Shown: positions 26,586-35,020 of the stretch, piece by piece
Layout of the letters: every line of letters begins with the position of its first letter
Numbering within the stretch: position 1 is the stretch's first letter
Assembly: GCA_034926415.1 (NCBI GenBank)
Contig: JAYFRC010000056.1
Span: 1 to 47,691 of the forward strand
Reading direction: 5' to 3'
DNA length: 47,691 nucleotides
DNA from: JAYFRC01 sp034926415
Lineage (GTDB): Bacteria; Bacillota; Clostridia; Oscillospirales; Oscillospiraceae
Notes under the pieces: generated by a model
Told to the model about the DNA's origin: nothing
Database searches by the model: none
What the model saw: the letters and a program-made list of their open reading frames with translations, nothing else
Position numbers and translations under genes: made by a program

Positions 26586-27578
26586 ATGGAAATCAGGGAT
26601 TATCTTGTAGGCGATATACGCGACCCGGTACGTTATATCGAAAAAATGTCCCGCGGGGGACTGAGCAAAATGCCGCCGCTCATCATCACCTGTGCCATCA
26701 CCGGCGGCCTTCACGGAAAAGAAGCAAACCCCAACCTCCCCGAGTCTCCGGACGAGCAGGCGCAGGCGGCATACGATGCGTACAACGCCGGAGCAAGCAT
26801 AGTGCATATCCACCGCAGGAACCCTGAGAACCCGATGCAGATGTCGTGGAAATGGGAAGAGTTCGCTGAAGTCAACGCAATGATCCGAGCAAAATGCCCC
26901 GACCTTATAATCAACAACACCTGCCTCGGAGGCCGTATGGTCAACGAGGAGACTGGCGTCATAGGCGACATGATGACGGCTTCAATAAAAGCAAAGCCCG
27001 AGATCGCAAGCCTCGACATCCATTGCTTCTGCGAGGATATGCCTGTCAAGGCGCGTAAGGCGCCGCTGTTTGGGCGCGACGAAGACGGATTGCTGAAATT
27101 TCACTATTCTATCTCTCCCGACAATGCGAAGTACGTTGCGAAACTGATGGCTGACAACGATATAAAGCCCGAGTTTGAGCTGTTCGACACCGCCGATATC
27201 AAATATCTCAACCGTCTTATTGCGGACGGCACCGCGAAAGCTCCGTACTGGCTGTCTATGCTGTACAACGGCAACGGCACGTTTCCGATTCCTGACATCA
27301 TGCTCGCCGCGACGCGCGCGCTACCGGCGGAGAGCATGCTGAACGTCGTGGGCATAGGCGCAGCGCAGTTCCCGATGATTGCCATGGGCATGATACTCGG
27401 TCACCATGTCCGGGTAGGCCTTGAGGACAACGTGTTCTACGCTCCGCATCAGCTTGCGGAAAGCAACGCTCAGATGGTTGAGCGTGCCGTCAGGCTCGCA
27501 CGCGAACTGGGGCGCCCGATAGCGACTACGGCACAGGCACGCGAAATGATCGGCCTCGGTGCTCCCCGCGCTTACTGA
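26586..27578 (+). CDS. BKACE-family beta-keto acid cleavage enzyme (DUF849)
   Basis: BKACE enzymes condense a beta-keto acid with acetyl-CoA and split it to acetoacetate plus a new acyl-CoA, using a bound zinc. The zinc histidines appear in H-I-H-R-R near residues 75-79, and the catalytic core begins with I-T-C-A-I-T-G-G near 37. About 30 residues precede the usual family start. The motif H-I-H-R-R-N-P-E-N differs from the lysine-pathway Kce consensus with a following R-D-P, so substrate may differ. GAGGAGG lies upstream of the ATG. It lies 47 bases downstream of the CoA-transferase and 32 bases before the permease gene. Confidence 0.88.
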   Translation: MEIRDYLVGDIRDPVRYIEKMSRGGLSKMPPLIITCAITGGLHGKEANPNLPESPDEQAQAAYDAYNAGASIVHIHRRNPENPMQMSWKWEEFAEVNAMIRAKCPDLIINNTCLGGRMVNEETGVIGDMMTASIKAKPEIASLDIHCFCEDMPVKARKAPLFGRDEDGLLKFHYSISPDNAKYVAKLMADNDIKPEFELFDTADIKYLNRLIADGTAKAPYWLSMLYNGNGTFPIPDIMLAATRALPAESMLNVVGIGAAQFPMIAMGMILGHHVRVGLEDNVFYAPHQLAESNAQMVERAVRLARELGRPIATTAQAREMIGLGAPRAY

Positions 27579-27610
27579 GCAGCAAATCAGATATCAGAAG
27601 GGAGAAAAAT

Positions 27611-29017
27611 ATGAAACAAAAAGCAACAAAACGCAGTATTACCGATCGTTTTGTGGATGGATGCTACCGCTGGATGCCCAACTCTCTCGTCCTCGTTTTC
27701 CTGCTTACCATTCTTGTCGCCGTACTCGCCGTTATCTTCTGCGGCTCTCCTCTAATAACGTCCACGGAAACAAAAAAGAGTCTCGTCGATGCATGGAACG
27801 GCGGATTCTGGAACCTGCTGACCTTCGCCATGCAGATGTCCCTGGTCATGCTGACCGGCTTCATACTCGCCAGTGCCCCCGTGGTCAAAAGAGGGCTCAC
27901 AAAGCTTGCCTCAATTCCAAACACCACCGCCGGCGCGATGCTGCTGTGCGGCGTTGCCACTATAATTATCTGGTGGGTACACTGGGGCCTCGGAATGATG
28001 GGTTCAATAGTTCTTGGCCGTCTGTGCGCCGCTCAGGGCAAAAAGAAAGGCTACAAACTCGACGTTCCCTGGCTTGTCGCATATCTCTGGGGCGTTGAGT
28101 GCGCCGGCGTCGGCATTTCGCAGGCGGCGCCTCTGTACGGCGCAACCCCAGGCTATCTTCAGGGCCTCGTCGTCAGCGACGCTGTGCGCGCGCTTATCCC
28201 CGACACTATCCCGCTCGCCGATACTGTCGTCAATCCTCTTATCATCGGTCAAAATATCATTCTCTTCCTTGTAATAGTGTTCGTCGCATATTTTATAAGG
28301 CCCAAACGGGCAGAGCGCATACTCGAGGTCAGCGACACGTTTACAGAAGAGATAATGCAGGTGGAAGTCATAGAAAAGCCCGACCGCTCTTCTCCCGCCG
28401 CGTGGATTAACAGCAGCCCGCTGCTCAATATCATTATCGGAGGTTTCGGCCTTATCTGGTCCGTGCGTCTGCTTGCCACTACCGGAATCGTCGGTATCTC
28501 TCTCAACAACTTCAACTTTATAATGCTGATGCTCTGCGTTCTTCTGTGCTGGACGCCCAACGTCTTCGGAAAGAGCTGTCTCGACGCGATCGGCAACATC
28601 TGGGGAGTTGTGATACAGTTCCCGTTTTACGCAGGAATTTTCGGGCTTATCACGCTGACAGGACTGAACGAGGTCATAGTCAACTTCTTCACGAGCATAA
28701 GTAATCACGACACTTTCCCTCTCGTAGCCTACGTTTATTCGGGCCTGCTCAACCTTGTCGTGCCCTCCGGCGGCTCCAAATTCATAATCGAGGCGCCATA
28801 TATTATGGAGGTATGCACGCGGCTCGACATATCCATCGCGCGAATAATCGACGTTTACAACTTCGCCGATCTCAACACCAATATCATTCAGCCCTTCTGG
28901 GGTCTTGCTTTCCTCGCCATGTTCCGCGTCGATTTCAAGCAGATCATACCTTACACGGCGATCATCGCACTTGCGGTTTTCGTTTTCAACATGTGCTATA
29001 TCGGTATACTCTATTAA
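27611..29017 (+). CDS. atoE: AtoE-type short-chain fatty acid permease
   Basis: This is a 468-residue integral membrane protein with about 12 hydrophobic helices, of the AtoE short-chain fatty acid transporter family. Conserved family segments are W-V-H-W-G-L-G-M-M near residues 118-126, Y-G-A-T-P-G-Y near 176, and V-P-S-G-G-S-K-F in a re-entrant loop near 384. The conserved N terminus R-F-V-D-G-C-Y-R-W-M-P-N supports the start, which has a GGGAG site. In E. coli AtoE works with a CoA-transferase on acetoacetate or butyrate. Here it pairs with a CoA-transferase plus BKACE. Confidence 0.9.
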   Translation: MKQKATKRSITDRFVDGCYRWMPNSLVLVFLLTILVAVLAVIFCGSPLITSTETKKSLVDAWNGGFWNLLTFAMQMSLVMLTGFILASAPVVKRGLTKLASIPNTTAGAMLLCGVATIIIWWVHWGLGMMGSIVLGRLCAAQGKKKGYKLDVPWLVAYLWGVECAGVGISQAAPLYGATPGYLQGLVVSDAVRALIPDTIPLADTVVNPLIIGQNIILFLVIVFVAYFIRPKRAERILEVSDTFTEEIMQVEVIEKPDRSSPAAWINSSPLLNIIIGGFGLIWSVRLLATTGIVGISLNNFNFIMLMLCVLLCWTPNVFGKSCLDAIGNIWGVVIQFPFYAGIFGLITLTGLNEVIVNFFTSISNHDTFPLVAYVYSGLLNLVVPSGGSKFIIEAPYIMEVCTRLDISIARIIDVYNFADLNTNIIQPFWGLAFLAMFRVDFKQIIPYTAIIALAVFVFNMCYIGILY

Positions 29018-29116
29018 CTCTCCCACATTTTTCAGGAACAGCCGCGGCATATCCGTTCCCTTTCTGCGGATTCATCCGCCCGACCTCATGTTCTGAAAAA
29101 GATAATTGGAGCCTTT

Positions 29117-29164
29117 AAGAAATAGCGCGCTGCGAAACTTTTGTTCCGCGGCACGCTATTCTTA
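29117..29164 (+). terminator. Terminator of the CoA-transferase/BKACE/AtoE operon
   Basis: A long imperfect stem (AAGAAATAGCGCGC... with ...GCACGCTATTCTT) has a T-rich loop and a following TATTTTGTTTTG run. It lies 100 bases after atoE. Confidence 0.7.
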
Positions 29165-29306
29165 TATTTTGTTTTGTGGCGCGCGTCAAAGCGTTATCTC
29201 CGCCGCACCGTCGGTTGTTAAAATTTTTGCAAAAAGTTAAATTTAATTAAATTGCGACTGTTTTTAATGGTTTTTATATAAATATACTATATTTCGCTAT
29301 TTTTTA

Positions 29307-29341
29307 CTATTCTTAAATGTACAAATATGCTATTCTTAAAT
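29307..29341 (+). repeat. Two direct repeats before the lipase gene
   Basis: CTATTCTTAAAT occurs at 29307-29318 and again at 29330-29341, 23 bases start to start, about two helical turns. Possible -10 TATATA lies near 29350, so the second repeat would sit at the -35 position. This is the geometry used by LytTR-type and other tandem-repeat activators. The rest of 29165-29382 is very AT-rich with no gene. Confidence 0.55.
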
Positions 29342-29382
29342 AAGTTCTTATATACCATTTACTTTATATGAAGGAGGGATAA

Positions 29383-30669
29383 ATGTTATTACTGCCTATT
29401 TGGTATATAAGTACAAATACAAAATTAATGGAGGTGTTTAATGTGAAAAAAGTGACTTCTGCTATTCTTGCATGCTTAATGGTGTTAATGTTTTTGCCAA
29501 TAACAGCTCACGCAACCCCACCCACGATGACAGTAGAACAAACGTATACCAACATCAATATTACTAAGTACTGGGAAAAAGTTGAAAGAATCAGACTGAA
29601 CGAGTCCAATATTGGACAGGAAACGTTCATAACTGACAATCAGCAGTCCGCGTCTAATATAATCACCGAGTTCGGAAACGACGCGACGCCCGATTCGCAA
29701 TTGTTCTTACTTCATTATGCAGATGGATGGGATACAAACACGAATCCATATCCAGTGCTCCTTGTGCATGGTGCCGGAAAAACCGGGGATTATTTTGCTG
29801 ATCCGGAGGAAGACGGTTCCATTACCGGACTTGAGCAAGCTCTGAGCAGTGATGGATATAAAGTATTCGCCATAACCTTTGCGCATCCTCACGGTGACAA
29901 CTATATTCAGAGGGAAATCCTTGCGGCCGCTATCCAGCGAATCAAGGATGTTACCGGAGCAGAGCAGGTAGACGTTATTGCCCACAGCAAAGGCAATATG
30001 AGCGCCCGCATGTACGTATCGAACGTCAAGGAAAGCTGGGGAACAGCTTACAGGCAGGATGTCAGAAGATACATCCAGCTTGGCGCTCCGAATGGCGGTA
30101 TCGATTACACCTTCAGAAACACCTGGGCCGCGTGGGGTATCATGGCCACCGGCGCATATGGATGCGTCCCGTTTACAGGCATGACGATTTACGGCTTGTG
30201 GTGCAATACCGCGTACCACAGCATTTATGATGCCAGCGAAGGCGGCGGGGCTTACCCTGGACAGGCTCAGATGCTCGCAAGGTGGGATGGCACATATGCC
30301 CTTGGAGCAACTGAGCAGGACTGGTACACATGCTATTATGGCGGACGGGGATTCTACAGCTATTCATATGGCATCAATCGTGCAATTACTGAAGGCGGGA
30401 ATCTGATCTCCATATTGCAGCAGAATCCGGTTGACTCCAGTGTTCAGATCGCAACTCTTGCGGGAAATCAAAACGTAATAGGCGGAGTAGTAATGGAAAA
30501 CGACGGCCCGAGCGACGGGATTGTGTTTGTCGCAAGCGCGACCATGACTTCTCCCATGACCGCGGGCGGCGCCACGCTTCTAGACTGTAGCGTGATGTCC
30601 CTGAACCACGTCGAACTGACGTATGATCCGGCGGCTATCAGCTGGGTCGAGACACAACTGTCAATATAA
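29383..30669 (+). CDS. Secreted lipase/esterase-like alpha/beta hydrolase
   Basis: This is an exported serine hydrolase related to class 2 lipases. A signal peptide runs K-K-V-T-S-A-I-L-A-C-L to A-H-A (near residue 44). The core has V-L-L-V-H-G-A-G (oxyanion strand), the nucleophile elbow A-H-S-K-G-N, a likely acid D in G-P-S-D-G-I-V and a likely His in L-N-H-V-E. Two in-frame starts have good ribosome sites: ATG at 29383 with AAGGAGG 5 bases before it, and GTG at 29443 with GGAGGTG. The GTG gives a normal-length signal peptide. I report the longer form. The substrate (lipid, polyester or other ester) is open. Confidence 0.85.
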   Translation: MLLLPIWYISTNTKLMEVFNVKKVTSAILACLMVLMFLPITAHATPPTMTVEQTYTNINITKYWEKVERIRLNESNIGQETFITDNQQSASNIITEFGNDATPDSQLFLLHYADGWDTNTNPYPVLLVHGAGKTGDYFADPEEDGSITGLEQALSSDGYKVFAITFAHPHGDNYIQREILAAAIQRIKDVTGAEQVDVIAHSKGNMSARMYVSNVKESWGTAYRQDVRRYIQLGAPNGGIDYTFRNTWAAWGIMATGAYGCVPFTGMTIYGLWCNTAYHSIYDASEGGGAYPGQAQMLARWDGTYALGATEQDWYTCYYGGRGFYSYSYGINRAITEGGNLISILQQNPVDSSVQIATLAGNQNVIGGVVMENDGPSDGIVFVASATMTSPMTAGGATLLDCSVMSLNHVELTYDPAAISWVETQLSI

Positions 30670-30684
30670 CAGAGCGATAAAAAG

Positions 30685-30725
30685 CGGAGGACGTACGGTA
30701 TTTACCGTAAGTCCTTCGTTTTTTC
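30685..30725. terminator. Terminator between the lipase and the ABC permease
   Basis: A stem CGGAGGAC-TACGGT with its complement, small A+T loop and T-run at 30719 ends the lipase transcript. On the other strand it is followed by CTTTTTATC and can end the permease transcript. Confidence 0.8.
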
Positions 30726-30746
30726 ATTTTTCTACCCGCGATGCTC

Positions 30747-33700
30747 TTATTCCACGGATTTGAGCGACTGCACCATATCAATCTTCTTCATTTTGAAATA
30801 CATAAACAGGTTGACCGCTGCGGCAAATATCAGGCTCAGCAGCACCGACATCAGGTAGTTCTGCAAAAGCGCGTGGCGGCCGAACATCACGATATCCATC
30901 TCAACCGTCCGTATCAGGTACTGACACAGGAATTTGCCCGCCAACTGGCCAAGCAGTATCCCGATAAGCGTCAGGACGATGTTTTCCCGGTATATGTACA
31001 TCGCCACTTCCGTATCATAAAAGCCGAGCACCTTTATCGTCGCCAGCTCGCGCATTCGCTCGGTGATGTTTATATTGGTCAGGTTGTACAGCACCACGAA
31101 CGCGAGCATCGCCGCCGACAGAATGATTATCATGACCGCCGCGTTGACGACCTGCATCGTACTCCGGAAAGAATAAGCCGTGCTTCGAAGATTCGTCGCT
31201 GACAGCACTTCGGGTATTGCCATCATCTGCCTGCACATCGAGGATATCTCATCCTCGCTCTTTACGCTGGTCGTCACAAGTATTTCGTTCGGGGTGTACT
31301 CGCGGTCAAACAGCTTCTCGAACGTATTCGCCGTCATATAGCCGTAATGATAAACATATTGCTCGGTTATTCCTGCCACGGGAATCTGCGCCGTGTCGCC
31401 GTCGCCTATGTCTATCGTCACCTTGTCGCCGACCGAAACGCCCAGCATCTCGGAGAGCTTCTCGTCAATTATTATCCCGCCGTCCCTGACTTCAAGCGGC
31501 TCCCCGTTATCCATATCTCTGAAAACTATCTGCTCCGCCAAAGCATCCGGATCGTCCGTGACCGTCAGGTACGCGTCGGCCTGATTGTCGCCAAAGCAAA
31601 ATGTATCGGACTTGGTGTTTTCACCGACATACGTTTCGACTTTGTTCATCTCCGCGAGCTTTTCCATGACTTTATCCGCAGCTCCGTCGATATCGGTGTC
31701 CACGGCTATCTTCGCGTTGTATCTGTAGAGCTCGTTGAACTGGATGTCAATGATGCTGAATATGCTCGACCGCAGGCCTAGTCCCGCTATCATGAGCGCC
31801 GTGCATCCGGCGACCCCTATGACCGTCATCCAGAAACGCTTTTTATATCTGAACAGATTGCGTGCCGACACCTTCATCGAAAACGACATGCGCTTCCATA
31901 TGGGCGTCACACGCTCCAGCAATATGCGCTTTCCGGCCTTCGGCGCTTTAGGCCGCATCAGCTCCGCAGGAGATGCGCTTGCCGTTTCGAACATTGCCCA
32001 GAGTATCGCTCCGACCGTGCATGCAAGGCCCGCGAGCGCGGAGCCTAGGCACAGAGGCCAGTAGATATGCATCTGAAGCTTCGGAAGTGTATACATTATC
32101 CCGTAAGACGTGAAGATGACCCAGGGTATCAGCGTCGTTCCTATTATCGCTCCGACTATAGTGCCGCCTACCGCGGCCATAATTCCGTAAACGAGGTATT
32201 TCGCCGCTATCGACCATGTGCCGTAACCCATGGCCTTGACGGTTCCTATCTGCGTGCGTTCCTCCTCGATCATGCGCGTCATTGTCGTCAGGCACACGAG
32301 CGCCGCTACAACGAAGAATATCAGCGGGAACATTTTGGCGAGGTTTTCCATGCGCGTCGCGTTCTGGTCGTAACTCACAAAGCCGTAATTGCTGTCCCGG
32401 TCGAGCACGTAGACTGTCGCCGGCTTTATTCCGGCTATTTCCTCAACGGCATCGTCTATCTTTTTCTGCCCGTCGGCTATCTCCGTCTCCGCGTCGGTCT
32501 TTGCCTGCTTAAGGTCGGCAAGTCCCTCGGCATAAGCCGTCTCTCCGTCGCGGAGTTTTTTCTCATTATCCGCTATCTGTTTTTCGGCGTCGGCTATCCC
32601 GGTCTCATATTCCTTTTCCGAAGCCGTGTATTCCGCCTCGCGCTCGCTCAGCTCCGCAAGACCGCTGTTGTACTGTTCCATACCCGCGTCTATCTGGCTC
32701 TGCGGCTCGTCGAACTGGGATGCTATGCTTGCGTACTGAGCGTTGTATGTCTCCCGGTTCGCATCGAGCTGTTTTTGCGCCGCGTCAACGGCCGCCTGTC
32801 CCGAAGCAAACTGCGTCTGTGCGGTGCTGAGCGCGGTGCGAAGGCTGCTCAGCTCCTCATAGGTGTATGTCGTTCCGCCCGTCTCGCCCTGTGCCGCGAG
32901 CGCCTTTTCATAGTCGGATATCTGTGTTTTGAGCGTCTCTATCTGCTCTTCCAGCGCGTCAAGCTGCGCCTGCTGCGCGTCAAGCTGCGCCTGACTGTCG
33001 TCGAGCTGCTGCTTTGCCGGAGCGAGCTGCGCCAGAGCGCTTTCCTTTTGCTTGTCAAGCTCCTCCTGAGATTCGTTCAGCTTGTCCAGCGAGGCGTTGA
33101 GCTCCGTCCATGCCGCATCTAGCTTTGCTCTGCCGTCGGCCAGCTGCGCCTGTCCGGACGCCTTGCTGTCCGTAAGCTGCGCCTTTGCATCCTTAAGCGC
33201 CGACTTGCCGCTGTTTAGCTCTCTGCGTGAATCCGCGAGTTCTTTTTCGGCGTCGGCTATCTTTTCGTCGGCTTCCTTCTTTGCGTCGTCCAGCTCCTGT
33301 TGGGCGTCGCTTACCTCGCCGCGCGCGTCGGCCGTCAGCGTCTCGTACCGAAGATCGGCTCTGTCATCGGCCGCGGTCTTAAGTCTGTCGGTAAGGTCGT
33401 CGATTATATCATCGTACTTGTCGCCATAAGCGTCGAGTTCCTTTGTACCCGACGCGGAAATATAGCAAAGTGTAAAATAGTCGAGAGCGAAGCTGCTGCG
33501 CGGAAGCAGAACATATCCCTTCGTGCTTCCGTCGCCGAGCGTGCTCGTCCCGCGGTCGAGCGAAATATACAGCGGGTTTTCCACAACGCCGGTTATTGTG
33601 AAAGCGCTGTCGGTGAACGCATCCTCCATATCCTCGCCCGGCGTCAGCGTTATCGTGTCGCCGACGGATATGTCGAGCTGGGTAAGCAGTTTTTTATCTA

Positions 33701-34097
33701 TCGCGCACTCGTTTTTCGCCGTAGGAAGCCGTCCCTCGACGACAGTCGGAGTGTTGAATCCCTTGTCAGACATGCCCATGGCCTTTACGACAAGATCGTC
33801 GCCGCCGAAGACGAGGTCCGAATCCACCGACCATCCACCCTCGGCCTTTTCGATTCCGTCCGTCCCTGCAAAGGCGGCAATGTCGTCGTCCGTAAGGCCG
33901 AGCGTCGAAATAACCTGTACGTCGAAAAGCCCAACATCGTCAAAGTACGTATCAGAGGTCACGCGCATATCCGGCGCCGCCGAGCGCAGTCCGACAAGGA
34001 ACAAAACTCCGAGAGCCACCATGACGAATATCGACATGAAGCGGTTCCTGGAGTTTCCTATTTCCCTAAAAAGATCTTTACGCAGACTCCTGTTCAC
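30747..34097 (-). CDS. FtsX/MacB-type ABC permease with a long coiled coil
   Basis: This is a 1116-residue permease of the FtsX-like family. One N-terminal membrane helix (about 19-38) and an extracytoplasmic MacB-like domain come first. A heptad-rich region of about 300 residues (roughly 255-560) full of Q, A, E, K and D follows, then two FtsX-type membrane clusters (about 590-720 and 770 to the end). This layout matches Clostridia and Actinobacteria ABC proteins annotated as export or peptidoglycan-hydrolase-regulating systems. The ATPase gene ends 10 bases upstream, so they form one transporter. The substrate is unknown. Confidence 0.9.
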   Translation of the reverse strand: MNRSLRKDLFREIGNSRNRFMSIFVMVALGVLFLVGLRSAAPDMRVTSDTYFDDVGLFDVQVISTLGLTDDDIAAFAGTDGIEKAEGGWSVDSDLVFGGDDLVVKAMGMSDKGFNTPTVVEGRLPTAKNECAIDKKLLTQLDISVGDTITLTPGEDMEDAFTDSAFTITGVVENPLYISLDRGTSTLGDGSTKGYVLLPRSSFALDYFTLCYISASGTKELDAYGDKYDDIIDDLTDRLKTAADDRADLRYETLTADARGEVSDAQQELDDAKKEADEKIADAEKELADSRRELNSGKSALKDAKAQLTDSKASGQAQLADGRAKLDAAWTELNASLDKLNESQEELDKQKESALAQLAPAKQQLDDSQAQLDAQQAQLDALEEQIETLKTQISDYEKALAAQGETGGTTYTYEELSSLRTALSTAQTQFASGQAAVDAAQKQLDANRETYNAQYASIASQFDEPQSQIDAGMEQYNSGLAELSEREAEYTASEKEYETGIADAEKQIADNEKKLRDGETAYAEGLADLKQAKTDAETEIADGQKKIDDAVEEIAGIKPATVYVLDRDSNYGFVSYDQNATRMENLAKMFPLIFFVVAALVCLTTMTRMIEEERTQIGTVKAMGYGTWSIAAKYLVYGIMAAVGGTIVGAIIGTTLIPWVIFTSYGIMYTLPKLQMHIYWPLCLGSALAGLACTVGAILWAMFETASASPAELMRPKAPKAGKRILLERVTPIWKRMSFSMKVSARNLFRYKKRFWMTVIGVAGCTALMIAGLGLRSSIFSIIDIQFNELYRYNAKIAVDTDIDGAADKVMEKLAEMNKVETYVGENTKSDTFCFGDNQADAYLTVTDDPDALAEQIVFRDMDNGEPLEVRDGGIIIDEKLSEMLGVSVGDKVTIDIGDGDTAQIPVAGITEQYVYHYGYMTANTFEKLFDREYTPNEILVTTSVKSEDEISSMCRQMMAIPEVLSATNLRSTAYSFRSTMQVVNAAVMIIILSAAMLAFVVLYNLTNINITERMRELATIKVLGFYDTEVAMYIYRENIVLTLIGILLGQLAGKFLCQYLIRTVEMDIVMFGRHALLQNYLMSVLLSLIFAAAVNLFMYFKMKKIDMVQSLKSVE

Positions 34098-34107
34098 GGC
34101 TTAATGT

Positions 34108-34809
34108 TCACCACTCTATCCCCTCTATCGGCGTGGGCGCGGGGTTCGTCTCCATTTTGGACACGATGCCGTTGCGTATCTGTATCACCCTGTCGCCCAT
34201 CGGCATGAGCGCCGAGTTGTGCGTTATTATTATGACCGTCATTCCATCATGGCGGCAGGTATCCTGTAAAAGCTGAAGCACTTCCTTGCCGGTGGCGTAG
34301 TCGAGCGCGCCTGTCGGTTCGTCGCAAAGCAACAGCTTTGGGCGCTTTGCCAAAGCCCTCGCGATGGCAACGCGCTGCTGCTCGCCGCCGGATAGCTGAG
34401 ACGGAAAGTTATTCATCCTGTGACCCAGTCCTACGCGCTCCAGCGCCTCAGATGCGTCCATGGGCTTTGGGCATATTTCACTGGCAAGCTCGACATTTTC
34501 AAGCGCCGTAAGGTTTCCCACAAGATTATAGAATTGGAAAACGAAGCCTATGTCGTAGCGGCGGTACTGTGTCAGCCGTTTGCCGCGGAAGGCGCTCACG
34601 TTCTGCCCGTCCACGATTATCGAGCCTGACGTTGCGCTGTCCATTCCGCCGAGCAGGTTCAGCACAGTCGTCTTTCCCGCTCCGCTCGGCCCGACTATTA
34701 CGCACAGCTCTCCCTTTTCAACGTCCAGATCGACGCCGTTCAGCGCTCTGATTTCCGCGTCCCCCGAGTTGTATACCCGGGTCACGTCTTTAAGTGAAAT
34801 AAATGCCAT
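34108..34809 (-). CDS. ABC transporter ATP-binding protein (MacB/LolD type)
   Basis: This is a 233-residue ATPase with Walker A G-P-S-G-A-G-K-T-T near 40, Q-loop F-Q-F-Y-N-L-V-G-N, signature L-S-G-G-E-Q-Q-R-V-A, Walker B L-L-C-D-E-P-T-G-A-L-D and switch H in I-I-T-H-N. The start at 34809 (M-A-F-I-S-L-K-D-V) fits the family and has GGAGAG 7 bases upstream. The longer frame to 34887 runs into the promoter. The ATPase and permease are adjacent and probably transcribed from the palindrome-flanked promoter region near 34890. Confidence 0.95.
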   Translation of the reverse strand: MAFISLKDVTRVYNSGDAEIRALNGVDLDVEKGELCVIVGPSGAGKTTVLNLLGGMDSATSGSIIVDGQNVSAFRGKRLTQYRRYDIGFVFQFYNLVGNLTALENVELASEICPKPMDASEALERVGLGHRMNNFPSQLSGGEQQRVAIARALAKRPKLLLCDEPTGALDYATGKEVLQLLQDTCRHDGMTVIIITHNSALMPMGDRVIQIRNGIVSKMETNPAPTPIEGIEW

Positions 34810-34881
34810 AAGCTTCTCTCCCGTCCATTGGTGTCCGGCATCAGGCGCAGCCGGCGAAAATGATAGTGCCTGAAAGTTTAC

Positions 34882-34915
34882 ATTCATTATACACTATTTT
34901 ATTGATAAAATGAAT
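34882..34915. promoter_or_regulatory. Nested palindromes at the ABC transporter promoter
   Basis: Outer arms ATTCATT (34882-34888) and AATGAAT (34909-34915) enclose an inner inverted repeat ATTTTAT-TG-ATAAAAT (34896-34911). On the minus strand a TATAAT hexamer lies within the left part (34887-34892). This is a likely operator over the ABC operon promoter. The binding protein is unknown. Confidence 0.5.
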
Positions 34916-34979
34916 ACAGAAACGGCTAAAATCCTCACTTTTTATACCCGAGGAGCGTCGGGTTTACTCACCACGCAAA

Positions 34980-35004
34980 AACGCCTGCCGCATGGCAGGC
35001 GTTT
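34980..35004. terminator. Terminator between the AraC/GyrI gene and the ABC operon
   Basis: ACGCCTGCC-GCAT-GGCAGGCGT (34981-35002) forms a tight 9-bp stem. T-runs lie on both outer sides depending on strand, so it can end the minus-strand AraC transcript before the ABC promoter. Confidence 0.8.
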
Positions 35005-35020
35005 TTTATTCGACGTGCGC

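Noticed and set aside
32067..33122. A 351-residue plus-strand frame opposite the coiled-coil part of the ABC permease
   Set aside because: The repetitive coiled-coil codons leave the other strand open. The sense frame has family motifs.
33082..33250. Repeated short patterns in the permease gene resembling DNA repeats
   Set aside because: They reflect heptad repeats in the protein coiled coil, not a tandem repeat or CRISPR array.
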